From Pyropia yezoensis (taxonomy: Eukaryota > Rhodophyta > Bangiophyceae > Bangiales > Bangiaceae), in the NCBI GenBank assembly GCA_009829735.1, contig CM020618.1:36432894-36496893 (forward strand): a stretch of 64,000 nucleotides of DNA, read 5' to 3'. The first letter of the stretch is position 1, and each line of letters opens with the position of its first letter. This document shows, in pieces, positions 18,794-30,344 of the stretch. The position numbers and the translations under genes were made by a program. The notes under the pieces were generated by a model. The model made no database searches. It had not been told where the DNA came from and worked only from the letters and a program-made list of their open reading frames with translations.

Positions 18794-21727
18794 ATGCCGT
18801 CACCGGCGCTTCGCCCTCCCCCCCCCCCCCCCCCCCCCCCCGAGGCGCACCATGCGCACCTTGCACCCGCGGCGGCGCTGTGGGCGGCCACCCTCACCCC
18901 CGCCCGGTCACTGACGGCGGCGGTGCTGCTCGAGCCCACCGGCGGGGCCGTGTCCACCTCCTGGACCGCCCGCTCCGCCACCCGCCTTGCGCGGGCGCCC
19001 CACACCGTCACGCACGTGCGTCGCCACGGGGGCGCTGCTGGCGCCGCCACCGACGGGGCGGCCTACGCCGCCACCCCGCCCGTTGGTGGCGTCCGTGGCA
19101 GCCCGTCGCCGTGCCGCACCTGGTGGGTGGTCAAGGTGCCTGCGTCTACTCCCGACGCGGATGGTGGCGCCGCGGCGGGCAGTGGCGGCGGCAGCGGGGC
19201 GGGGGGGGGTGGAGGGGCAGGGGGCGGCGGCGACGCCTTTTTGGAGCTCTGGGGGCCGTCGGGCCTGGCCGCCACCGTCCGCGTGCCGCCGGCGGTGCAC
19301 GGCCCGTTTTGTACGGACGAGTGGTTTGGCGGCGGGGGGGGGTGGTCCCCCGACTGCCGCCGCTACATCTACGCGGCCGAGGCGCCCGTGGGGGCGGCGG
19401 CTACTGCAGACGGTGCTGCCGCCCGCGACGATAGTGGCGGCGGCGGCGGCGGCGGCGCCCCCGCGGGCCCGCGGGTGGCCAAGACCGTGCTCGGTGCGGG
19501 GATGGTCGACGCGTACGCCGACCGCGACGACGATTTTGGCGAGTGCTACGTCCGCCGCCGCGCGCCGACCCTCTTCCTCATCGACTGGGGCGCCGCCGTG
19601 CCGGCCGGCGGCGGCGCCGACGGTGACGGCAACGCCGCCGCGTCGGCCGCGAAGCTCGACGTGGCGGCGCCGACGGTGGCCCGCCTGGGCGGCGTGCCCC
19701 CCGGCCTGGCCGTCGGCGACGCGTCGTGGTCCCCCGACGGCGCGGCGGTGGCGTTTGCGGGGCGCCCCGCGGTGGGAGGCGGGGACCCGGCGGCCCCGGC
19801 CTTTCAGCCCGGTCTCCGCTTTTGCTACAACCGCCCCTCTGCTGTGTACGTTGCGGCCGCGCCGGGGGGTGGTGCGGGTGGCGCCCCCGCCCTGACCGAT
19901 GTGGTGCGGGTGAGTGGTGAAGACTGCTGCGCGCGGTCCCCCCGCTTCCACCCGTCGGGCGGGGCGGTTGTGTGGCTGGCCACCCCCTGGACGGGTGCCC
20001 ACGCGTCCGCGTCGGTGGTGCGGGTGGCGGTGCGCCGGGCCACCGCGGACGGCGACGGCTGGACCGACGCGCCCGTCGCGACGGTGGTGGGGGTGGTGCC
20101 GGACTTTCCCCCGGCCACGTCCTTTCCCGGCCTGTTTGCCCACGCGCTGCCGGCGGCGCCGTGGCTGCGCCCCGACAGCCTGCTGGTGAACTCTGCCTGG
20201 GGCGCCCGCTCCGTGGTCCTCCGTGTGCGGGTGGACGTTGAGGCGGTGCGGGCGGGCGGGGACGGCGGCGGCGGTGGCGACGGCAACGGCGGCGCCGCTG
20301 AGACGGCGGCGGCGGTGAGTGTGGCGGCGGCCGTCCCCGACGGCGCCGTGACGGTGCATGACGTGGCGCCGGGGGGGGTAGCGCTCGTCGAGGTCAGCGG
20401 GCCCGACACACCGGCGTGGGTGGCGCTTGCCACAGAAACGGACACGGATGGCGATGCCGGGGGCACGGCAGGCGGCGCACGGCCCCGCGGCGCGCCGCCG
20501 CCGCCCCTGCAGCTGACGCCCGTCACGCGGCGGGTGGATCTGGGCGTCATCACCGCGCGCACCCAGTACCTGCGGCGGGTGGACCGGTCCACCACGGGGG
20601 CCGGCGGGGACGACCCCGACGGAGATGCTGACACGGTCGCACCCTCGACCACGGCCACGGCCGGCCTCCCCGCCGACGCGGCTGCCATCCAGTACGCACC
20701 CGTGGAGCCCGACGCTGCGGACGTGGCCGACGCGTTCCACGTGGTGCTGCTGACGCCGTCGGCATCCGCCTCGGCAGCGGTGCGGCCCGCCAACAATGAT
20801 GCCGGGGAGGGGGTGGCGGCCGGTGGGGGCCCGCCGGCGGGCTTGCGGCGATCGGCGACGGCGGCCGCCGCCGCCCCTCCGCTGATAGTCTACCCCCACG
20901 GGGGCCCTCACTCGGCCTACAACTCTGCCTACTCCCCTGCCCTGACCGCCTACGTCCGCGCCGGCTACGCCGTTGCCATGATCAACTTTCGGGGCAGCAC
21001 CGGCGCGCCGCAGGCGTCGGTGGTGTCGCTGCTTGGGCGGGCGGGCACCCAAGACGTTGGCGAGTGCGTCGCCGCCACGCAGTGGGCGCTCGACGCCCTC
21101 ACCGGCGGCGCCAGTGATGATTGCGGGGGCGGCGGCGGCGGCGGCGACGGCAGCGGCGGCGACGGCGACGGCGGCGCCCCCCGCCTGCGGGTGGGCATTG
21201 TGGGGGGCAGCCACGGGGGCTTCCTTGGCGCCCACCTGTCGGCGCGCTACCCCGCCACGTACGCCACGGCGGTGCTGCGCAACCCGGTGGTGGACGTGGC
21301 GTCCATGGCCGGCGGCACCGACATCCTCGACTGGTGCTACGCCGAGGCGGGGGTTGCCGCCGCGGGGGGCGTCGACGGCCCGGCGAGCGGCGGCGCCGCC
21401 ACCTACCCGGTGCCGCTTGCAGCGCTGACGGCCATGTGGCACGCCTCGCCAGTGGCGTGGATTGGGCGCGCGGCGGCGGCGGCGGCGGCCGGGCCTTCCG
21501 CGGGCACACCGCCACCGCCGCCGCCGCCGACGCTGCTGCAGGTGGGTGGCTCCGATCGGCGGGTGCCGCAGCAGCAGTCGCGCGAGTGGGCGCGCTGCGT
21601 GCGCGGCGCCGGCGGTGTTGTGGCGACGCGGCACTATGCGACCGAGGCGCACGCGATTGACGGGGTGGGGGGCGGGGACGACGCGATGGTCCACGCCCTC
21701 GCCTGGCTGTGGACCCACCTGGGCTGA
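18794..21727 (+). CDS. Acylaminoacyl-peptidase-like serine hydrolase (S9 family)
   Basis: Such enzymes release N-acylated amino acids from blocked peptides in the cytosol. The frame gives about 977 residues. The N-terminal two-thirds has the repeated 'SPD/SWSPDG' style of an S9 beta-propeller. The C-terminal alpha/beta hydrolase begins near PLIVYPHGGPHSAYNS, with the oxyanion-hole HGGP. The nucleophile is Ser806 in GGSHGG, the acid Asp921 in GGSDRRVP and the base His953 in EAHAID. The Asp-His spacing of 32 is that of acylaminoacyl-peptidase. The protein is ~250 residues longer than usual because of Gly/Ala/Asp-rich insertions, for example GGGGGGDGSGGDGDGG just before the nucleophile. There is no intron. 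The start is the first ATG in this frame. A C homopolymer at ~18820-18841 may hide a frame change and a longer N-terminus. It converges on the bZIP gene. Confidence 0.88.
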   Translation: MPSPALRPPPPPPPPPEAHHAHLAPAAALWAATLTPARSLTAAVLLEPTGGAVSTSWTARSATRLARAPHTVTHVRRHGGAAGAATDGAAYAATPPVGGVRGSPSPCRTWWVVKVPASTPDADGGAAAGSGGGSGAGGGGGAGGGGDAFLELWGPSGLAATVRVPPAVHGPFCTDEWFGGGGGWSPDCRRYIYAAEAPVGAAATADGAAARDDSGGGGGGGAPAGPRVAKTVLGAGMVDAYADRDDDFGECYVRRRAPTLFLIDWGAAVPAGGGADGDGNAAASAAKLDVAAPTVARLGGVPPGLAVGDASWSPDGAAVAFAGRPAVGGGDPAAPAFQPGLRFCYNRPSAVYVAAAPGGGAGGAPALTDVVRVSGEDCCARSPRFHPSGGAVVWLATPWTGAHASASVVRVAVRRATADGDGWTDAPVATVVGVVPDFPPATSFPGLFAHALPAAPWLRPDSLLVNSAWGARSVVLRVRVDVEAVRAGGDGGGGGDGNGGAAETAAAVSVAAAVPDGAVTVHDVAPGGVALVEVSGPDTPAWVALATETDTDGDAGGTAGGARPRGAPPPPLQLTPVTRRVDLGVITARTQYLRRVDRSTTGAGGDDPDGDADTVAPSTTATAGLPADAAAIQYAPVEPDAADVADAFHVVLLTPSASASAAVRPANNDAGEGVAAGGGPPAGLRRSATAAAAAPPLIVYPHGGPHSAYNSAYSPALTAYVRAGYAVAMINFRGSTGAPQASVVSLLGRAGTQDVGECVAATQWALDALTGGASDDCGGGGGGGDGSGGDGDGGAPRLRVGIVGGSHGGFLGAHLSARYPATYATAVLRNPVVDVASMAGGTDILDWCYAEAGVAAAGGVDGPASGGAATYPVPLAALTAMWHASPVAWIGRAAAAAAAGPSAGTPPPPPPPTLLQVGGSDRRVPQQQSREWARCVRGAGGVVATRHYATEAHAIDGVGGGDDAMVHALAWLWTHLG

Positions 21728-22701
21728 GCGGCGCTCGCGCGCTCCCAGCGGGCGGCAAGGGACGCGCGAACGGGGGCAGGGGTCGGTCGGTGGGTGGTCT
21801 GGTTGTGGCACCTGGGGGTCATGGCCAGGTGCAAGGCGCGCAGCTGGCCGAGGCGGTGGCGCCGCCAGGAGCCGCGGGGGACCGGCGGGCGCCACCCGGG
21901 TCCGTCGGTGGGGGTGGCTTGCAGGTGGCCTCCCTTGCCCCCCGTATACACACACTTGAGCGGCGGCCAACCCGCTTGCGGGGGTCCGCCGCCGCCGGTC
22001 GCCTCCCCCCGCGGTGCGGGCGGTGGTGGTAGTCAACACGAATTTTCCTCTCCGCCAGGAGGGCGCCTCTATCCGCCCCTCATCCTCCCCCCGCCCCACT
22101 GCCCTACCTCCTCTCAACCACGCCGGGCGGCATCCATCACGCCATACATTACGCCCATAGAGGGGGCGGCGGTCCACACGCCACAACCACCACCACCACC
22201 CCAACAACCGGGAGCAGCACAGCAGCGGGAGGCGGTGACCGACAAGACAGAAAAAAACAACAGCATTACGCCACTTCACCCCCCGATGGGAAAGCGACTG
22301 CCCCCCCCCCTCCCTCCCCCAACCACTCCGCATTAGCTCCTCGCCCCTCCTTCCTCCGCCCCCTCTGCCCCTGCTCCCTGCCCCCAGCAACGAACGCATC
22401 TCGGATCATGCACCGTGACGGTCGCGTGCGTCTGGCGCGCGGTGGGGTGGCCCCGACTTCAGGTCTAGAAACCACGCGCACGCGCCATCCCGTCACGCCC
22501 CCACACATGCGCCGACAATCCCGCGCAGTGGCCACATAAACGAGAAACAGATGTTCTCGACAACGGGCACACCCACTCCCACCCCCCGCTTGTGTCCGTC
22601 TCCACAAACCAAAAAATCATGGCGGGCCAACCGCAAGCCCCAAGCGTCCACCCCCGCCCCACATCGCGCCCCCCCCCCCTCCCGCCACGGCGACAGCGCA
22701 A
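21728..22701. other. Intergenic region between convergent genes
   Basis: 3' flanks of the S9 peptidase and the bZIP gene. GC-rich, with A-rich patches near 22250 and 22610. No gene is recognised. Confidence 0.5.
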
Positions 22702-24127
22702 TCAGCCAGAGACAAGGTCGCCCTCAATCCCCCGCACAGATCCCCCCCTTGCGACCACGTCCGTCACGAGCGCCTGCACCTCGGCCGACAGCCGTGCCAC
22801 CTCCTCTGCTAGGCGATTATTCTCCGACGCAAGGTTGGCTGCCGCCCGGCGGGTCTCATCCGCACGGCCCACCGCGCGAAGGCGGCAGCGCTCGGCGCTC
22901 TCCCGGTTGCGCAGCCGTCGCAGAACCCGCCGCTCCTTGTCTGTCATCTTGGACGTGGTCACGCCGGGGGCGCCAGCAGCAAGGGAGCCAGGCAGCGCCA
23001 CCGCGCCGGCGCTGCCCACACCGCCCCGGCCTCCTAGGGCGGGGGTGTTGGCGTGGCCGGGGACACCGCTCATGGCGCCCGCCACCGCCACCGCTGCAGT
23101 GGTGCGGTTGCGACGGGAAAGCAGCTCCGACGCAGACACAACGCCATCCACATTGATGTACGGCTTTTTCTCCGTCACGGCGGGGGGGCGCGTCAGCTCC
23201 CACCGCCGCCGCCGCCGGGCGGCGGCTGCCGACGGGCCCGCCGCCGCCGCCGCCGCCGCGACACCCGCAGGCGGGCCGTACGCAGCCGGCGGCGGTGGTG
23301 GGGGCAGCGCCGCCGCTGCCGTCACGGCGGGCGGGTCGTTCACCCACGGCGTGATGGGGGCGTGTGACATGGGCCACGCGGGGACCGACAGCGCAGGCCG
23401 CTGCACGCCACCAACAAGTGGGAGGTCCAAGCCCGGCGGCCGGCGGCCGGCCAGGGACGTCTGCCGCACCTGCGGCGGCGGAGCAGTCGCCGCACCGCTT
23501 GGAGTACCCCTGTGGCGACCAGCGCCCGCCGCGCCACCGCGAGACGGCCAGGCGTACATGGGCTGCACACCCCCGATCGAAGTGGCCGCGGCGGCCGCGT
23601 CTGCTTCAGCCTCGGCCATGGCCTGCTCATCGAGGCCATCCGCGTCGCCCTCGAAAAAGCCGCCCATCACACCCCGCGGAGACACCTTGGGCGGCTGTGG
23701 TGGGCACGCCGTCGCCGACACGGCCGACGTGAGCGAAGACGACGCCGCGAGTGGCACGCACAGCGGCAGCGGCGGCCCCGCCGTCGACGCGGTGTAGGCC
23801 ACAGGCGGCGGGGGCGGGCGGCCATAGAAGCGCGTAGCGGGCGCACCCGGCACGGATCCACACCCGCCGCCGACACCACCACCGCCGCCACGGGCCAGTG
23901 CCGACGTTGTCGTGGTGCCCGTCGACATGATGGACATCATCTCCTCGTGTGGCCGTCCGCTCAGCGCCAGCGGCGCCGCAGGGGGCCCGCCGAGCATGGC
24001 GCCCGCCACCGCCCCCGGCGAAATGATCTGGTCGAGCACGCCCCCAAGCGCCTGCGGGTTGACGGGCTCCTCCAGGCTACCTCCTCCGCCGCCACGGTAG
24101 GCTGTCTGCTGCTGATGCCGCGGCTGA

Positions 24128-24171
<44 letters not shown>

Positions 24172-24318
24172 ATAAGACAGCGGGTAGCCACTGCCGGTCA
24201 GGCCACCGCCACCGACACGGCCGCCGGCAACGGACCGGAGTGGACGACCGTACGCGTCCCGCCCAGGGTCTACAGCACCCACCAGCGGGGCCGGCCGGCC
24301 AACCAAGCGGGCGTCCAT
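22702..24318 (-). CDS. bZIP transcription factor with polyQ tract
   Basis: A nuclear DNA-binding dimer, inferred from a complete bZIP domain near the C-terminus of a 538-residue single-exon protein. The basic region is RRLRNRESAERCRLR, with the invariant Asn471 and Arg479 in the N-x7-R spacing. Leucines at 496, 503, 510 and 517 form four zipper heptads, with Asn500 in between. The N-terminal 450 residues are Gly/Pro/Ala-rich and mostly disordered. They carry a run of about 14 Gln at residues 50-63 (a CTG/CAG microsatellite at ~24130-24172). The start is the first ATG in frame (MDARLVGRP). The frame stays open upstream without an ATG. Cys at position 7 of the basic region (ERCR) resembles yeast/AP-1-like factors more than plant ones, where Ser is usual. 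Confidence 0.87.
24130..24172 (+). repeat. (CTG)n microsatellite encoding polyglutamine
   Basis: About 14 uninterrupted CTG units on the plus strand, read as CAG codons by the minus-strand bZIP gene. Confidence 0.9.
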
Positions 24319-27300
24319 CCGTGCAGCGCGCGTCGCCTGGGTCACACGGTTGCGGTGGGACGGTGACGCTACCGTTGCCGTCCGTCCGTCCGTCCGTTCA
24401 ACCAACAAACCGCGTCAGTGTGGAGCGCCCTGCGGCCGGCGGTGCGACCAGACCGACCCCCCGAGCGGCGGATATAGCCGCGCTCTCAGGTGGCGCAGGC
24501 AACACAGCCAGTGTGGCTGCCTAGGACAGCCGCGCCGCGCCAAAAGACCTCCCCTGGCACCCCCCCCACCCCCCCAAGCTGGCGCCCGCTCAATGCCAGA
24601 AGTCCCAACAGCGACTGCGCAGAGGCCACAGGCCAATGAGACCACACAGTGGCGGCGGTAGCAAGCGCCTCCCCCGCCGCGCAGCGCGCCGATGATGGCG
24701 TCGCAATGCCCACGTCGCCACCGCGGACCACGTTCCGTGCGCCGCCCCGACCGAGGTCCAGGCAACCACACGGCCGGCCGGGCGCAATGACACAGCGCGC
24801 CGCGCCTACCAGTGGGGCCCCCACGGACCTAGGCGCCCAAGGGGTCTGGCCTCGGCCAACGCTCGCTCCCCTCTCCCTGCCCCGCCCAACCCCCCGGCCC
24901 CAGCACCGCTCTACGCACTCCGCACGGCCCGTCGGCGGTACACCCACCAACACCCGCACGCGCAGACCAAAATGACACAAATGGACCGCACCTCCCCCCC
25001 CCCCCCGCCGCCCTGCGGAGGAGCTCAAACGGGAGAGGGACGGCGTAACGCGGGCGGCGCAGGCGGCACCGAGGTGCCCCCCACGGGTAGCACCACAACC
25101 TCCCCCCCACCCCCACCTACGCTCCACGCCCCTCCCCGCCTTCACCCGGCGCGGTAGCTACTCCCACTCCCACACACACGCGCGTGCGCGCGCGCGCGCG
25201 TGCAACGGCAGCGGGGTGCGGAGAGACGTCGGTGGCGGCGGCCGCGGCGGTCGGCACGACGGCGGTGGGGACGGCGCGCAGTGGCGACGGCGTGGGGTCG
25301 GCCGGGTGCGGCGCGGCGCGACGAGGGTGACGGCGTGAGCGGGGGGGAGCAGCCGCAACGCTGGCGGGGCGGCTGCGCGCGCGACGGCGTGGGCTGCTGC
25401 CGTCGCTGCGGGGACAGGCGGGTGCCGACGACGCCCGGCGGACGGCGGCTCGCGGAAAACGCACAGCGGCAAGCAGCAGCAGGCAGCGGCAACGGCCCCC
25501 GCCAGTCGGGGGAGTGCGTGCGGGAGGCTGGCCGGGGCGGTGGCGGACCCTGCTCCCACTCCCCCCCCACCCCCACCACAAAACCACACCCTCCCACCAC
25601 GAGCAGAGGCAGGAGACAGCGGCAGCAGTCAAAGAGCGACAGTGGCAGGTTGGGTGGGAGGGGGGTGGCGGGGGAGTGGGGGTGCCGCCACCAGCCTCTA
25701 CGCAACGGCAGGCGCGACACGCAACCTACGGCCGTGTCGAGGTCCGCACCGCGGCGCTCCTTCCCCCCCTCCCCCCCCCCCCTCGGCGTGTACCCAGCGC
25801 CGCGCGCGGGGGCGGGCCCACCCGCCGCAATATGAACGCACAGCCAAGGGCGGTGGCCCGCAGCCGCCGGGGAGGGTGGTGGAAGGAGGGGGCAGGGGTG
25901 CTCTGGGGGCAAGGCCACCAAGGGGGGGGGGGGGGAGGGGGCGCAGAAGAGCGCGCGCCGCCACACGCACAGCGCCCGCGGCTTGGCCGACGCCCCCGAC
26001 ACCCGCCTCCGCCACAAGACCGCTGGACGATGGCGGCCGTACCGCTGCTCCCCCGCTGGTCTCCCGGCCCGTCCCCCCTAGCCTCTGCAGACCTCTCCCT
26101 GTCTGTCACTCCCTCTCTCTCTCTCTCCCTCTCTCTATCTCTTTCCTCTCTCTCACCTCCCTGCACGCAGTGACAGCGGCCGCGGCAGAACCAAGACGAA
26201 GAGCCCAACAGCGCGCCGCGGGGGCGGACGACACCCGCGTGCCAGAGAGCGACGCGCGCGACAGCCAGCCAGCCGCGCCGCCTACGCCTGCCACGGCGCT
26301 TCTCCGCCGCCCCGCCGTGGGCGAGGGGAAAGAGGGGGAGAGGGGGAGAGGGGGAGAGTGGGAGACAGGGGAACAAAGCCGCAGCAAGGAAGTGGCCGGG
26401 GCGGCGTCACGGGGTCGGGTAGATACGGCGGGGACGGTGGGGCGGGGGGGAGGCGTGGGTGGGGTTTGGCCGTGCGACGGCCGGCCCAAACACACGCCCG
26501 AGTGGCGGCGGGGGGGAAGCCAGCCAGGCAGGAGGGGGACAGGGAGAGCAGGGGGGAGGGGGGAGGGGGGGGGGCGAACGGCGACGTGCGCGCGCGAGGC
26601 GGTCAGCCACCACGGAGTGGCAAGTGGCGTGGGCGGCCAAGGGGGGAGGTGGGTGGGTGGGGGAAGGGGCACGGAGGGGGCAGCGTCACCAGCCGCCGCG
26701 TGCTGCGCGTGCAACAGGTGGCGGGGGGGAGGGAAGGTCGGTCGCGGCGGGGGCGGGGAGGGGAAGGGGTGGAGGGGTCGCTTGGAGGGGATGAGGGGGG
26801 GGGGGGCGTGGGTGAGGCGGGGGGAAGACGGCCAAGCCCGTGTCGTCCGCGCGCGCACACCTTGCGCACCGCCCCCGCCGCCTGCAGCGAGCACCCAGCA
26901 GCCGCGGCGGCGGCCGGCGGCGGAAAAGAACGATGCGCGGCGCGCTGTGGCGGGCCCGCCGCACCGGCGGCGGCAGCCAGCGCGCCCCCCCCCCACACAC
27001 ACCTCCCACGCACTCCTCCACGCGCTCCCCGCACGAACCTTTTCCTCACGGAGCGCGGAGACAGGGGTTTTGTTTGAGAAAGGCCCGCCTCCCCCCTGTG
27101 CAACGCGCCCCGACGCCCTTCCAGGCCCTGCCGCCAGAGGTCCCACTAGAGCTCTAGTAGGGGGGGTCGAGGGCGGCGGGACGCGGCAATGTGCGGTTGG
27201 CTGGGTGGTGGGGGTAAGGCGGGCGGGGAGGATATCGTCGTCGACCAGTGGGGCGCCAGCGCCGCCAAGCCCCGGCTGGCAGCGCTCTCGAACAGCGAGG

Positions 27301-28622
27301 CAGAAGGCCGGGTGTGTCACAAAGAAACACACACGAGAGCGGAGGGGAGGGGGTGTGTGTGCAGTGTCAAGACCAAAAAAAAAAAAAAAAAGGGAAAAAG
27401 GGGAGCGTGGCGTGCCAAACAGGGGTGACGGGCGGGAGCCTGTGGAAAGGGACACGCGCTCGTGACAGGGCGGCGTGTTGCGAGGGGGTGTGTGGTGGGG
27501 CGGGGCGGGCGGGGGGAGGTTGCGGGTAGGCAGCGGTGGGCGCCCCCCCTTCCCCCCAGGACACCACCACCCGCCACCAGCTGTGGTCGATGCGAGGAGA
27601 AATCCCGCCGAGGGAGCACTGCAGCGTGGCAGCGCGCAGGAGCAGGTGGCCCTCGCCTACCGCCTGTGGGCGCGCCCCCGTCGCGCGGGCCCACGGGGGG
27701 GGGGACTGCGTTTGGTTGCCGGGGCTGCGCAAGAAGGGGCGACCTGGGCGTTCTAGAGGGGGGGGCGTGCGGCGGCCCCGACCGTGAGCAGACCACCCGC
27801 CTAGCCGGCCGTCAGCGCTCAACTCGTGCGCGGCTCTGCCGCACGTATACACACTCGGGACGTGGCAAGAGGAGGGGATGGGAGGGGCTGGGGGACGCGG
27901 GGGGGGTGCGGTCACAGAGGCCAGACCCCCTGTCTGGGCTGCCCATTACGAGGGGGGTGGCGGGGAGCCGGGGGGGGTCCCCACCGGCGGCCGCCACCAG
28001 CCAGGCTGCTGGCTATACCTTGCAAATCAGGGGGGAGGGTCACGTAGGACACAGGAATAACACAGAAAAAACCCGAAACCCTCGCGGAGTGGTCGTCGCA
28101 GACACCACAGGCGGCAGGGGCGGCGGCGTTTGCACGTTTGCCCAGGAGGGCGCGCAGCGACGAAAATGGCCCCCCTGCACCACAGCCGGTCGACGACCGG
28201 GCCCCCGTCCCAAACAGCGACAGCGGCCAACAGCACGCAAGGGAGGGATGTTCACAACCAAGAAAGGGCCAAAAGCCAGCCACTCTCTGGCTCTTGTGTC
28301 GAGCCGGCGGGGGGGGGGGGTGTGTGTGGCCCTCAATGACAGCTTCCACTGCCCAGCAGCCAATCGATGCCTCCCTTACCTGATTCGGGCGAGCTCGCAG
28401 CGGGAGCCCCGCTACGCAAACGGGGTGGGCACAGAGCTTCCCCCCCAGACGGACGAGTCGTGGCTGGCAGTCGCTTTGCCAGGGGGTTGGGGGGGGTGGT
28501 GGTGCCAGCCAACCGATGCGCGCTGCTTTGTCCAAGAGGAGCACCCCGAAGCTCGCCTTTCTCCAGCAGGGGTACGCCGGCGACCTGCAAGTGGTGCGCC
28601 TGACCAATGAGCGCCTGACCTA
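24319..28622. other. GC-rich intergenic region, no gene supported
   Basis: Upstream flank of the bZIP gene and beyond. It contains a CG/TG dinucleotide tract (25180-25202), a CT-rich tract (26098-26160), G runs and a 17-base A run near 27375. Frames of several hundred codons exist on both strands, but they are Gly/Pro/Arg low complexity with no domain. Confidence 0.45.
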
Positions 28623-28741
28623 TAGTGCGTCCCGTAAAACGTGGACGTGCTCGTGTCGTGATCATGTCAAATATCGGTCACTGGACCAATCAAACGCACA
28701 CTGCACGACCCGTGCACGTCCACTTTTTGCGGGACACACAA
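28623..28741. mobile_element. Tc1/mariner-like MITE, 119 bp
   Basis: 28-bp terminal inverted repeats (28623-28650 and 28714-28741) match at 24 of 28 positions, with shared core GTCCCG and GTGGACGTGC. TA flanks both ends (28621-28622 and 28742-28743), the target duplication of the superfamily. There is no coding capacity. Confidence 0.75.
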
Positions 28742-28743
28742 TA

Positions 28744-30344
28744 TAATAGTCAGAGAAGGCCTTCCATGACACGGATCCGTGCAGATGATGCTCGAGAGGG
28801 TCGAGAGGATTGCTCCGCGGAGAAGCCTCTCGAGTGCGGTAACAGACAAGACCAGTAAAAAGAAAGGAGGAAGAGGGGAGAGGTGGAGCAAGGATGACCG
28901 GCTACTTCAGCAGAGGGGGCCCCCGAGAAGACTCGTCTGTGGGTCTGGTGCACTGAAAACGGAACCAAGTCTCCCTATCCTTGTGTTTTGAAGCCCATCA
29001 GCGGCACAAGAAGCCAGAAAAGACCGCAGTCCGCCTCTTGAACACTGGCTTGCACGTCTCGCGTCCACCAGATACCAGTTTTCTGGCAAACCGTACAGCG
29101 TAGGGGCCCACGTTGATCCGGTGTTTTCTGCCTCTGTGAAAGCGGGCCTACTGTACAGGGAGGAGTCCTGTTGGGCGAAGACTCCGATGAGGTCCAGCCG
29201 CACGACTCTGCTACAGTATGTATGTATCCTATCGTAGGCCTGCCGTGGGCGGGCGCTGGTGGGATCTCGACCCTTCGGGGCTGACGACTTTACCGCCAGG
29301 GAGATTGAGGAGCGCAAACTGCAGCAGCTACGTAGATATTGTTTTCTGAAGTGAAATGTGATGAAGTAATTTCATTGTGCTCGGGCAGCGGGCTATGGAT
29401 ATAGGGAGTAGCACTTAGTAATCGATTGTATGTTTGGTATGTATTGTTAGATGCACTTCCGCCGGTTGGTGGACGGATCCTGCTGTGCAATTACATTGGC
29501 AGCCTTCGTCTCGTCGCGCACTCGTCGTTCCCGATAGAGACCAGCAGAGAGCAAGTGACGATGGTCCGACCGTCTACGGTACGCGTCTCTCCACCCTCTT
29601 GTCGCCCTCCCTAACCCTTTACGCGCGCTGAGGATACCGTATCACAATTTTCCCGACGGTGTGCCTGTTGGTTCCCCCGTGAGTGACCTCTATCTAGAAG
29701 GACTTTCTGAGCGCCGCCTCTCCGTAGCCTCTTTTCACTCGACATACATCTCTCTTCCTCCTTTATGTGCTGTACTGACGATGATAACCAGGCTTTACCA
29801 GGTTCAACAGCCAGTGCTTCTCTCCCATTGGGATCGTGTGCTCTGTGTCTCCTCTTTGGCCAGTCCTCTTCAACCACATGTTTTTGGCTCTACCGGCGTA
29901 GCCTGCCCTATCTCGATGGCTCCACATCCCCATTGAATGCTCGTCGCCTAGGCTTTCTTTCAACTTGCCTCCTTTCATAGGCCGACTTCTTGCCTTCTTC
30001 CCTTCGGCAGTTGCCTGCCCAGTGTGTATTCATGCTCCTCCCTCTGAAAGAAGACGACCACGTCAGCGGTCCTGGCGGCCTGGACAGGCGGCTAATCACG
30101 CTCTTTGACAAGGGGTGACGCTGGGGCGCCGACACGGCGGGTCTGGGGCCATGGCAGCTGGTTGGCTGCGCCCCTGTAGGGTTGCGGCGGCGGCGGCATG
30201 TAGGGAACAACAGCAACTGCGCAAGCGTGGGAACCCACGCGGGGCACTGCGCGGCGACACGGTGGAAGCACGCGGCGGCCGTGGCAGCGTTCTGCCCAGG
30301 CCCTGCGCGTAGGTCGAGTGCTCGTGCGCGACGGGAGAGCGTGC
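28744..30344. other. Intergenic, AT-richer region
   Basis: Lower GC than its surroundings, especially 29300-29900. Short frames only. No family is recognised. Confidence 0.4.

Noticed and set aside
18908-22399. 1,163-codon open frame on the minus strand opposite the S9 peptidase
   Set aside because: It is Arg/Gly/His low-complexity, with no domain, and its phase mirrors the GC3-rich codons of the real gene on the other strand.
25540-27465. 641-codon plus-strand frame and a 449-codon minus-strand frame
   Set aside because: Both are open together over the same GC-rich DNA, with no domain and Gly/Arg/Pro composition.
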